Origin: JANQOH01 sp965242575
GTDB lineage: Bacteria > Pseudomonadota > Alphaproteobacteria > UBA7887
NCBI GenBank assembly: GCA_965242575.1
Contig: OZ251461.1
Coordinates: forward strand, 744,001-808,000
Length of the DNA: 64,000 nt
Direction: 5' to 3'
Part shown: piece after piece, positions 16,589-23,754 of the stretch
Position numbering within the stretch: the first letter of the stretch is position 1
Layout of the letters: each line of letters starts with the position of its first letter
Program-made: the position numbers and the translations under genes
Notes under the pieces: generated by a model
What the model saw: only the letters and a program-made list of their open reading frames with translations
The model's database searches: none
What the model was told of the DNA's origin: nothing

Positions 16589-17614
16589 ATGTTCCGCCTG
16601 TCGATACTCGAACAGTCCATCGCCGTCGCCGGGCGGCCGCAGGCGGAGTCGATCCGCAACGCCGTGGCGCTCGCCCGCCATTGCGAGGCGCTCGGCTACG
16701 AACGCTTCTGGGTGTCCGAACATCATAGCCATCCGACCATCGTCGGCACGGCGCCGGAGATCCTCGTCGCCGCCATCGCCGGGGCGACGGAGGCCATCCG
16801 CGTCGGCAGCGCCGGAGTGATGCTGCCGCATTATTCGCCGCTCAAGGTGGCGGAGCAGTTCCGCGTGCTCGACGCGCTGGCGCCGGGGCGCATCGACCTG
16901 GGCCTCGGCCGCGCGCCGGGCTCCGACGGGCGCACCGCCTTCGCGCTGCATCCGCTGGCCGACCGGCGCGCGGAGCGCTTCCCCGCCGACGTGCGCGACC
17001 TGCTCGCCTGGGTCGGCGGCGAGCCGCTGCCGGACGACCACCCGTTCCGCGCCGTCCGCGCGTATCCGGAGGGCGGGACGGTCCCCGAAGTGTGGATCCT
17101 CGGCAGCTCCGATTACGGCGCCCAGGTGGCGGCGATGTTCGGGCTGCCCTACTGCTTCGCGTGGTTCTTCACCAATGGGCGCGGCTGCGCCGAGGCGCTG
17201 GAGCTCTACCGCCGGAACTACCGCCCGAGCGCCCGCCACCCCGAGCCGCACGACGGCGTATGCGTCTGGGCGCTGGCGGCGGACACGGAGGAGGAGGCGG
17301 ACTACCACTTCCGCCCGCGCGCCCGCTGGCAGTTGTTGCGCGACCAAGGGATTTACGGCGCGCTGGAATCGCCGGAGGACTCGGCGGCGCAGGCGGCCGA
17401 TGGCGGCGGGGCGCGGCGCCTGGCGCGGCTGCGCGAGCGCGCCATGCTCGGCGCGCCGGACGCGGCGGCGGCGAAGATCCGCGCCGTCGCCGACGAACTC
17501 GGCGTGCGCGAGGTGGCGGTCGTCACCTGGGCGCACGACGAGGCGGCGCGGCGGCGCAGCTACACGTTGCTGGCCCGGGCGTTCGGCCTCGCTCCGCGCC
17601 GCCCTCCGGCGTAG
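16589..17614 (+). CDS. Luciferase-like (LLM class) flavin-dependent oxidoreductase
   Basis: This 341-residue protein belongs to the bacterial luciferase superfamily. It begins with FRLSILEQSIAVAG, carries RFWVSEHHSHPTIVGTAPEI, the diagnostic VGSAGVMLPHYSPLKVAEQF segment and GRIDLGLGRAPGSDG. The closest named subgroup I recognise is the MsnO8/YhbW-like branch, which uses FMNH2 and oxygen on unknown substrates. The length is typical. It is divergent from the SDR gene at 15681-16505. No flavin reductase partner is adjacent. Confidence 0.85.
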   Translation: MFRLSILEQSIAVAGRPQAESIRNAVALARHCEALGYERFWVSEHHSHPTIVGTAPEILVAAIAGATEAIRVGSAGVMLPHYSPLKVAEQFRVLDALAPGRIDLGLGRAPGSDGRTAFALHPLADRRAERFPADVRDLLAWVGGEPLPDDHPFRAVRAYPEGGTVPEVWILGSSDYGAQVAAMFGLPYCFAWFFTNGRGCAEALELYRRNYRPSARHPEPHDGVCVWALAADTEEEADYHFRPRARWQLLRDQGIYGALESPEDSAAQAADGGGARRLARLRERAMLGAPDAAAAKIRAVADELGVREVAVVTWAHDEAARRRSYTLLARAFGLAPRRPPA

Positions 17615-17949
17615 GCGGCCATGACCGGGCTCGCCAGGAAGGCGGCGGCGCATGGCGCATGGCGCATGGCGCCGCCGCGGACGGCCTGCCGGTACGTTGC
17701 GGCGCTTCCCGCCGGCGCCGTGTCGCCGCGCCGGGAACAGGAACTACGCTTCCGCGCCGAGGACGACTTCAAGATCGCGCTTGCGGCGCTCGACGGCGAG
17801 GAACCGGCCGGCGAACGGGCCGATTCCGGGCGCGGTCATCGCCGCCTCCGTCGCGATCCCGTTCGCATGACAGGCGGCGCCGGCGAGAGTGGCGAGGGCT
17901 GCGCGAGGGGCGTATAGTCCGCGCCCGACAGCCTGACAGGAGGCCGGCC
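17615..17949. other. Gene-free gap with a short 7-bp tandem repeat
   Basis: This 335-bp stretch between the luciferase-like gene and the aminotransferase gene has no frame I can support. It contains three perfect copies of GCATGGC at 17650-17670. The last 60 bp hold a possible -10 (GTATAGT near 17908) and the AGGAGG ribosome site of the next gene. A short minus-strand frame ending at 17744 looks protein-like but has no start or relatives I recognise. Confidence 0.6.
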
Positions 17950-19278
17950 ATGGACGCCGCCGCGAGCGCGACACCGAACGACCTCGACGCGTTGTGGATG
18001 CCGTTCACCGCCAACCGCCAGTTCAAGGCGGCGCCGCGGCTGCTCGAATCCGCCGAGGGCATGTACTACCGCTCCGCCGACGGGCGGCGGGTGCTCGACG
18101 GGACGGCCGGGCTGTGGTGCGTCAACGCCGGCCACGGGCGGCGCGAGATCGTCGAGGCCATAAGCCGCCAAGCCGCGCGCATGGACTACGCGCCCGCCTT
18201 CCAGATGGGCCATCCGGCGCAATTCGAGCTCGCCTCGCGGGTCGCCGCGCTGCTGCCGGGCGACCTGGACCATGTGTTTTTCGTCAATTCGGGGTCGGAG
18301 GCGGTCGACACCGCGCTCAAGATCGCGCTCGCCTACCACCAGGCCGCCGGCGCGCCGGAGCGGACCATGCTGATAGGCCGCGCGCGCGGCTATCACGGCG
18401 TCGGCTTCGGCGGCCTGTCGGTGGGCGGCATCGCCAACAACCGGCGCCAGTTCCGCAACCTGCTGGGCGCCGTGGCGCACCTGCCGCACACGCATGCGCC
18501 TGAGCATAACGCCTTCAGCCGCGGCGAGCCGGAATGGGGCGCGCACCTGGCCGACGCGCTGGAGGACCTGGTCGCGCTGCACGGGGCGGACACCATCGCG
18601 GCGGTCGTCGTGGAGCCGATGGCGGGCTCCACCGGGGTGCTGATCCCGCCGAAGGGGTATCTCCGCCGCCTGCGCGAGATCTGCGACCGCCACGGGATCC
18701 TGCTGGTCTTCGACGAGGTGATCACCGGGTTCGGGCGCCTCGGCGCGTCCTTCGCGTGCGAGCGCTTCGGCGTCGTCCCCGACATCGTGACGATGGCGAA
18801 GGGTATCACCAACGCGGCCGTGCCCATGGGCGCGGCGGCGGTGCGGGCGGGGATATACGACGCCATCGTCGACGGCCCGGAGCACCTGATCGAACTGTTC
18901 CACGGCTACACCTATTCCGGCCATCCGCTGGCCTGCGCCGCCGGCCTTGCCGCGCTGGACGTCTATCGCGACGAGGGGCTGTTCGACCGCGCCGCCGAAC
19001 TCGCGCCCTATTTCGAGGACGCCGCGCACGGCCTGCGCGACCGGGCGCACGTCATCGACGTCCGCAACCTGGGCCTGGTGGCGGGGATCGAGCTGGAGCC
19101 GCGCCCCGGACGGCCGACGACCCGCGCCTACGACGTGTTCGCGCGCTGCTACGAGAAGGGCGTGCTGGTGCGCACCACCGCCGACATCGTGGCCCTGTCG
19201 CCGCCGCTCGTCGTCGAGCGCGGGCAGATCGACGAGATTTGCGAAACCCTGGGCGAGGCGCTGGACGAAGCGGCGTAG
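17950..19278 (+). CDS. Class III aminotransferase, omega-amino acid--pyruvate type
   Basis: This 442-residue PLP enzyme has the markers of omega-amino acid:pyruvate (beta-alanine) aminotransferases. They are DLDALWMPFTANRQFK near the start, GLWCVNAGHGRREIVEAI, FFVNSGSEAVDTALKIALAY and LLVFDEVITGFGRLGASFA. The PLP lysine is Lys284 in VTMAKGITNAAVPMGA. AGGAGG lies 8 bp before the ATG. The reaction would move an amino group from beta-alanine or a related omega-amine to pyruvate. It stands alone between a gene-free gap and the convergent trxA. The exact amine donor is not certain. Confidence 0.88.
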   Translation: MDAAASATPNDLDALWMPFTANRQFKAAPRLLESAEGMYYRSADGRRVLDGTAGLWCVNAGHGRREIVEAISRQAARMDYAPAFQMGHPAQFELASRVAALLPGDLDHVFFVNSGSEAVDTALKIALAYHQAAGAPERTMLIGRARGYHGVGFGGLSVGGIANNRRQFRNLLGAVAHLPHTHAPEHNAFSRGEPEWGAHLADALEDLVALHGADTIAAVVVEPMAGSTGVLIPPKGYLRRLREICDRHGILLVFDEVITGFGRLGASFACERFGVVPDIVTMAKGITNAAVPMGAAAVRAGIYDAIVDGPEHLIELFHGYTYSGHPLACAAGLAALDVYRDEGLFDRAAELAPYFEDAAHGLRDRAHVIDVRNLGLVAGIELEPRPGRPTTRAYDVFARCYEKGVLVRTTADIVALSPPLVVERGQIDEICETLGEALDEAA

Positions 19279-19290
19279 GGCGCGGCGCGC

Positions 19291-19617
19291 TCAGGCGATA
19301 TTGGTTTCGACCCAGCTCGCCAGATCGCTCTTCGGCGCGGCGCCGACCTTCATCGCCGCGACCTCGCCGCCCTTGAACAGCAGCAAGGTGGGGATCCCGC
19401 GCACCTGGTACTTCGTCGGCGTCTCCGGGTTCTCGTCGATGTTCATCTTGGCGACGGTGACGCGGCCGCCGAGATCGCTCGCCAGCTCCTCGAGCGTGGG
19501 GGCGATGGCCTTGCACGGGCCGCACCACTCGGCCCAGAAATCGACCAGCACCGGAGTCTCGGACTCGAGGACGTCGCGCGCGAAACTGGCGTCGGAAACC
19601 TTGGTCGTGGCGGTCAT
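19291..19617 (-). CDS. trxA: Thioredoxin
   Basis: This 108-residue thioredoxin has the redox motif WAEWCGPCKAIAP near residues 28-40, the cis-Pro in RGIPTLLLFKGGE and the usual ending. It keeps cytosolic proteins reduced and feeds electrons to reductases. In many alphaproteobacteria trxA follows addA directly. Here a higBA cassette sits between them, yet trxA keeps its own promoter (19653-19681) and a GGAGGGG ribosome site. The start is unambiguous. Confidence 0.95.
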   Translation of the reverse strand: MTATTKVSDASFARDVLESETPVLVDFWAEWCGPCKAIAPTLEELASDLGGRVTVAKMNIDENPETPTKYQVRGIPTLLLFKGGEVAAMKVGAAPKSDLASWVETNIA

Positions 19618-19652
19618 GCCGCGTCCCCTCCCATGGGCTGCCCCTGAAGCCG

Positions 19653-19681
19653 ATTATAGGATCTGCCGCCAGGCCGGTCAA
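19653..19681 (-). promoter_or_regulatory. trxA promoter, with its -35 inside a duplicated copy of the addA end
   Basis: Read on the minus strand, TTGACC (19681-19676) and TATAAT (19658-19653) are 17 bp apart, a near-consensus sigma-70 promoter ending about 35 bp before the trxA ATG. The -35 box lies within the 21-bp repeat that also forms the end of addA at 20378-20398. There it is made from the last Pro codon, the TGA stop and the next two bases. Confidence 0.75.
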
Positions 19682-19693
19682 GGCGCGTGGGCG
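19673..19693. repeat. 21-bp direct repeat, left copy, flanking the higBA cassette
   Basis: A perfect match to 20378-20398 begins GCCGGTCAAGGCGCGTGGGC and extends one more base. The right copy is the native end of addA (last four codons and stop). The two copies bracket the 684-bp higBA segment, so the cassette looks inserted with duplication of its target, or joined by recombination at this sequence. Confidence 0.85.
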
Positions 19694-19751
19694 CCGGTTC
19701 GGGCGGCAATGGGAGTCCGCCGACGGCCCCGGAGAACGGAAGAAAACCCTA

Positions 19752-20105
19752 CTACCGCGCCGCCCGCCGCTCCCCGGCCCGGTTTCGCACCCGCGCGCGA
19801 ACGCCCGGCCCGTTTTCGACGAGCGCCTTGGAGAGCTCATGCGCCTTCTGGGCGTTCATCCAGAATTCGGGGCTTTGCCCGAAATACGCGCCGAGCGCGA
19901 TAGCCGTCTCGGCGCTCACGCCGCGCCGCTCGCAAGCGATCTCGCGCAGAAGGGACGCCCGCAGGCCGGCGCCCCGGGCGACGACTTCGATGGCGAGGCC
20001 CATTTCCTCGATCTGCTCGCGCAGGAAGGCGCCGGGGTGCTCGGCGATCCGGTGGGTGGGTATGCGCGGCATCGCGATACGCTCCCTCATGCTGTCCGCG
20101 TTCAT
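19752..20105 (-). CDS. higA: HigA-type (XRE family) antitoxin
   Basis: This 117-residue protein has the HigA/VapI signature IPTHRIAEHPGAFLREQIEE followed by a helix-turn-helix (IEVVARGAGLRASLLREI, then VSAETAIALGAYFGQSPEFW). It would bind DNA at its own promoter and neutralise a HigB toxin. The ATG at 20105 was chosen because it overlaps the original stop of the higB relic by 4 bp (ATGA). A shorter start at 20072, with AGGGAG in front, is also credible. The toxin partner upstream is broken, so this antitoxin is now an orphan. It lies within the cassette bracketed by the 21-bp repeats. Confidence 0.82.
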   Translation of the reverse strand: MNADSMRERIAMPRIPTHRIAEHPGAFLREQIEEMGLAIEVVARGAGLRASLLREIACERRGVSAETAIALGAYFGQSPEFWMNAQKAHELSKALVENGPGVRARVRNRAGERRAAR

Positions 20106-20358
20106 CGGTAATGGTTGTTCAGCTCGACGCTCCACGCGCCGCCATCGCGCCAGACGAAGCATATGCGCGATCCGCGCAATCCCCGACCGGGGCTTCAAGG
20201 CGGTTTCCCGGCGGCGTGCGCAGGTCGTCGAGGCGAGCCGCATAGTCGATCCTGTCCAGCTTGCTCCGCGCCCGGCGCAAGATCGACTCCGGGAACGATT
20301 TCTCGCTCAAGCCGTTGAAGACATTCTCCGTTCGTTTATCGGCGAAGGATTCGATCAT
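20102..20358 (-). pseudogene. higB: HigB/RelE-type toxin gene, internally deleted and frameshifted
   Basis: The frame from ATG 20358 begins as a normal HigB (MIESFADKRTENVFNGLSEK, and LDRIDYAARLDDLRTPPGNR a little later) and is correct to about residue 60 (LEAPVGD). It then runs out of frame to a stop at 20119. A neighbouring frame picks up the true C-terminal part, LRGSRICFVWRDGGAWSVEL then NNHYR, ending with TGA at 20104-20102, which overlaps the higA start. About ten residues expected between the two parts (the SIRIND-type strand) are missing. A deletion plus frameshift near 20165-20180 therefore destroyed the toxin. HigB toxins are mRNA-cleaving RelE-fold enzymes. Confidence 0.8.
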
Positions 20359-20377
20359 GCCCGGTCCCGCCCGCCGC

Positions 20378-20398
20378 GCCGGTCAAGGCGCGTGGGCG
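20378..20398. repeat. 21-bp direct repeat, right copy (native addA end)
   Basis: This copy contains the last four codons and the TGA stop of addA on the minus strand, plus five bases beyond. It is identical to 19673-19693. No TATAAT follows at the right distance here, unlike the left copy, which serves trxA. Confidence 0.85.
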
Positions 20399-23300
20399 TC
20401 GAGGAGGGAGTCGTCGAGCGGGGAGAGGCGCCCGAGGTCGACCCAGGCCAGGGCGCAGCGGACCGGGCGGCCGGGGAACGCCGCGCGCAGCGCGCCGCGA
20501 TAGGCCGCCATCTGGCGCAGATGCGCCGCCGGCGGGCGCGCCGCATGGGCCTCCTCCCCGCCGGTCTTGAAATCCAGCGCCAGCACCGCGCCGGGGGCGA
20601 CGGCGAGACGGTCGACGCGGCCCGAAAACGCACGCGGGCCGGGCGCGCCCACCCACGCCTCGGCGCGTCCCCCGGGGCCGAACAGCGGCGCGAAAACCGG
20701 GTCGGCCTCGACGAGCGCGACGATTCGCTCGAGGCGTTCGCGGTCGCCGGCGGACAGGTCCCGCGGCAGGTCCGGCCAGGCTTGCAGGGCGCGGTGCAGC
20801 CGCAGCCCACGCTCCTCCGCCTCGCTGCTGCGCTGGCGTGACACGTCCGCCGAACGTGCGCAGTGCAGCCGCAGCCCGCGCGCCTCGGGCGCGAAGGCGG
20901 GGGCGGAGGACGGGGGGCGGCCGGGCTTCGGCGCCTTTTCGGCCGGCGGCGCGGCGCCTATCCACGACGGCGCGGGCGCGGCGCCCGGCGCCGCCTCCGG
21001 CGCGCGCCCGTCCGCCCGGTCGGGGGCGGCGGTCTGCGCGCATTGCAGGACGCGGACGCCGTCGTCCTCCTCGCGCGCGGCGGGGAGGCCGGCGAGGCCG
21101 CGTTCGACCATCGCGTGCCACGATTCCGGCTTCCGCTCGCCGCGCCCGGCCCAGCCGCAGACGACCAGGCGGTCCTCGGCGCGGGTCATGGCGACGTAGA
21201 GCAGGCGGCGGTGTTCGTCGAGTTCGCGCTCCTGCGCCGCGTCGCGCCATTGCCTGCTCAGCGGATCCCAATATTCGCTTCGGATCGGCCACAGGACCAT
21301 GCCGCCGTCCGGCGCCCAGACCAGCTGCGCCCGGCTTCGCGGCGTCGCCATGGTGTCGGGCAGATAGACCACCGGGGCCTCCATGCCCTTGGCGCCGTGG
21401 ACGGTCATGACGCGCACCGCGCCGCCGCCCGGGTCGCCGTCGCGCTTGACCTCCACGCCGCCGGTCTCGAGCCAGTGCAGGAAACCCTGGAGGCTCGGCG
21501 CGGCGGCGCGTTCGTAGGCCAGCGCCTGGGCGAGGAATTCGTCCAGCGGGTCGTCCGCCTCGGCGCCGAGGCGTTCGCGGAAGCGGCGGCGCCCGCCGCC
21601 GGCGGCGAGCAGCTCCGCGTAGAGCTCCCACGGCGGCGTCCGGTCGGCGCGGGCGAGCAGGGCGCGCAGGCGCTCCACGGCGCCGGCGTAAAGCGGGTTC
21701 GCGCCGGCCTCCGCATTCAGGCGCGCCCACAGCGTCGTCCCGCGCCGGCGCGCGAGGCGGAACAGGTCGTCGTCGTCGAACCCGAACAGCGGGCTCTTGA
21801 GCGCCTCGGCGAGGCTGAGATCGTCGTCCGGCAGCAGCAGGAAGCGCCCCAGCGCCACCAGGTCCATGACGGCGATGTGTTCGGCCAGGACCAGCCGGTC
21901 GGCGCCGGCGACCTCCACCCCGGCGGATTTGAGGCGGCGCGCCAGTTCGTCGCCGAAACGGTTGCGCCGGCGGACCAGCACCAGCACGTCGCCCGGCCGC
22001 GCGGGCCGGCCGCGGCTTTCGAGCATCGTGCGCCCATCGCAGAGCGCGGCGATATGCGCCGCCACCCGCCCGGCGAGGAGGTCGAGCGCCGCCGGCGGCG
22101 CGATGCGCTCGACGGGCGGCTTCCAGGGCGGCGGCGGCTCCGGGGCGTCGGCTTCGACCGCCGGCCAGAACTCGACGCGCCCGGCCTGCCCTGCGCGCCG
22201 CGCCTCGTGGCGGACCGGGCGGCCGCCGAAGATCACGCCGGAGGAGGCGTCCGCCGCCGCGAACGCCGCGTCCACCGCCGCCAGCACCGGCGCGGCGGAG
22301 CGGAACGACGTCTCCAGCGGCGCGTCCTCCCAGCGCAGCCCGGCGCCGCGCGCGCGGTCGGCGAACCAGTCCTTCATCTCGGAGAATTTCGCCGGGTCGG
22401 CGCGCTGGAAGCCGTAGATCGACTGTTTGGGGTCGCCGACCGCGAACACGGTGCGCGGGCCGGCGCGCGCTCCCGCGCCGGCGAAGAACTCCTCGGTGAG
22501 CGCGCGCACCGCCTCCCACTGCTCGGGGTTGGTGTCCTGCGCCTCGTCGATGAGGACGTGGTCGACGCCGCCGTCGAGTTTGTAGAGGACCCAGGCCGCC
22601 GCGCCCGAATGGGTCAGCAGGCCGCGCGCGGAGAGGACGAGGTCGTCGAAATCGAGCCCGCCGCGGGCGCGCTTGCGCGCTGCGTAGGCGTCGAGGACCG
22701 CGCCGCCGAGGGTGAGGAGCGCAGTCGTCGCGGCGGCCACGGCGGCCCGCTTGCGGTCCCGGACGGCGCGGGCGAGGCGGGCCTGTTCGGCGGCGATGAC
22801 CGCGTCGAACCCCGGCGCGCTTGCGCGGACCGCCTTGGTGGCGACGGTCTTGCGTGGGGAGTCGTCCGCGGTGAGGAAGGCGCGGACGTAGGAGTCGAAG
22901 CGGGCGGTCCGCTCGTCCCCGTCCGCCGCCAGCCAGGCGGACATCGCGGCGGCGCGCTCCTTGTCGCCCTTCCCGCCGGCCGCCATCGCGGCGGCCAGCG
23001 CGCGCAGCGCGTCCTCGTCCTCCGCCGCGCCGGGGGCGCAGGCGGCGCGGACGACGTCCTCCGGCTCGGTCCCGCGGGCTATGCCGATGGCCTCGTGCGT
23101 CCGGTCGACCAGCGCTTCGAGGCCGCCGGACTCGTCGACGATCCGGCGCAGGCGGGCGCGCTCGCCGGCCAGTTCGCCGAGCAGGTCGGTCACGCGGGTC
23201 TCGTGGACGCGGCGCACCAGCGTGTCGAGCGCGCCGCGCAGGGCCGGGCCGGGGTTCGCGATCAGGGCGCGTTGGGCCTCGTCCATCGCCTCGCGGGATT

Positions 23301-23754
23301 CGCGCTCGTCGAGGACCTCGAACCGGGGCGGGACTCCCGCCTCGAGCGGGAATCGGCGCAGCAGCGACTGGCAGAAGGCGTGGACGGTCACGATGGGCAT
23401 GCCGCCGGGGGCGTCGAGCACCCGCGCCAGCAGGCGGCGCGCGGTGTCGCGCATTCCGGGGTCCGGCGGCGCGCCGGCCAGCTGCGCGAGTTCGGCGTCG
23501 AGTTCGGCGTCGGCGGCGACGGCCCAGCGGGCGAGGCGGTCGTTGAGGCGGTTGGCCATTTCCGCCGCGGCGGCGTTGGTGAAGGTGAGGCAGAGGATGC
23601 GGCGCGGCGCGGCCGGCGGCGCGCCGGCGCCGAGCAGCAGGCGCAGCGCGCGGTCGACCAGCACCTTGGTCTTGCCGGAGCCGGCGGAGGCGTCGACCCA
23701 GGCCGACGCGCCGGGGTCCGCCGCCGCGCGCTGCGCCGCGTCGGCGCCGGTCAC
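20383..23754 (-). CDS. addA: Double-strand break repair helicase AddA
   Basis: This 1123-residue UvrD-like helicase-nuclease is the A subunit of AddAB, which processes DNA ends for recombination. Visible motifs in order are Walker A (DASAGSGKTKVLVDRALRL), VTVHAFCQSLLRRFP, Walker B (VLIDEAQDTNPEQW), VGDPKQSIYGFQRAD, VRVMTVHGAKGMEAPVVYLP and LLYVAMTRAEDRLVVCG. The C-terminal RecB nuclease has GRVDRLAVAPGAVLALDFKT and LRQMAAYRGALRAAF (QxxxY). The GTG start overlaps the addB stop by 4 bp. The length is normal for alphaproteobacterial AddA. Its last codons are duplicated at 19673-19693. Confidence 0.93.
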   Translation of the reverse strand: MTGADAAQRAAADPGASAWVDASAGSGKTKVLVDRALRLLLGAGAPPAAPRRILCLTFTNAAAAEMANRLNDRLARWAVAADAELDAELAQLAGAPPDPGMRDTARRLLARVLDAPGGMPIVTVHAFCQSLLRRFPLEAGVPPRFEVLDERESREAMDEAQRALIANPGPALRGALDTLVRRVHETRVTDLLGELAGERARLRRIVDESGGLEALVDRTHEAIGIARGTEPEDVVRAACAPGAAEDEDALRALAAAMAAGGKGDKERAAAMSAWLAADGDERTARFDSYVRAFLTADDSPRKTVATKAVRASAPGFDAVIAAEQARLARAVRDRKRAAVAAATTALLTLGGAVLDAYAARKRARGGLDFDDLVLSARGLLTHSGAAAWVLYKLDGGVDHVLIDEAQDTNPEQWEAVRALTEEFFAGAGARAGPRTVFAVGDPKQSIYGFQRADPAKFSEMKDWFADRARGAGLRWEDAPLETSFRSAAPVLAAVDAAFAAADASSGVIFGGRPVRHEARRAGQAGRVEFWPAVEADAPEPPPPWKPPVERIAPPAALDLLAGRVAAHIAALCDGRTMLESRGRPARPGDVLVLVRRRNRFGDELARRLKSAGVEVAGADRLVLAEHIAVMDLVALGRFLLLPDDDLSLAEALKSPLFGFDDDDLFRLARRRGTTLWARLNAEAGANPLYAGAVERLRALLARADRTPPWELYAELLAAGGGRRRFRERLGAEADDPLDEFLAQALAYERAAAPSLQGFLHWLETGGVEVKRDGDPGGGAVRVMTVHGAKGMEAPVVYLPDTMATPRSRAQLVWAPDGGMVLWPIRSEYWDPLSRQWRDAAQERELDEHRRLLYVAMTRAEDRLVVCGWAGRGERKPESWHAMVERGLAGLPAAREEDDGVRVLQCAQTAAPDRADGRAPEAAPGAAPAPSWIGAAPPAEKAPKPGRPPSSAPAFAPEARGLRLHCARSADVSRQRSSEAEERGLRLHRALQAWPDLPRDLSAGDRERLERIVALVEADPVFAPLFGPGGRAEAWVGAPGPRAFSGRVDRLAVAPGAVLALDFKTGGEEAHAARPPAAHLRQMAAYRGALRAAFPGRPVRCALAWVDLGRLSPLDDSLLDAHAP

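Noticed and set aside
17744..17974. Small minus-strand gene before the class III aminotransferase
   Set aside because: The end looks protein-like, but it overlaps the likely promoter and ribosome site of the aminotransferase gene and has no recognisable family.
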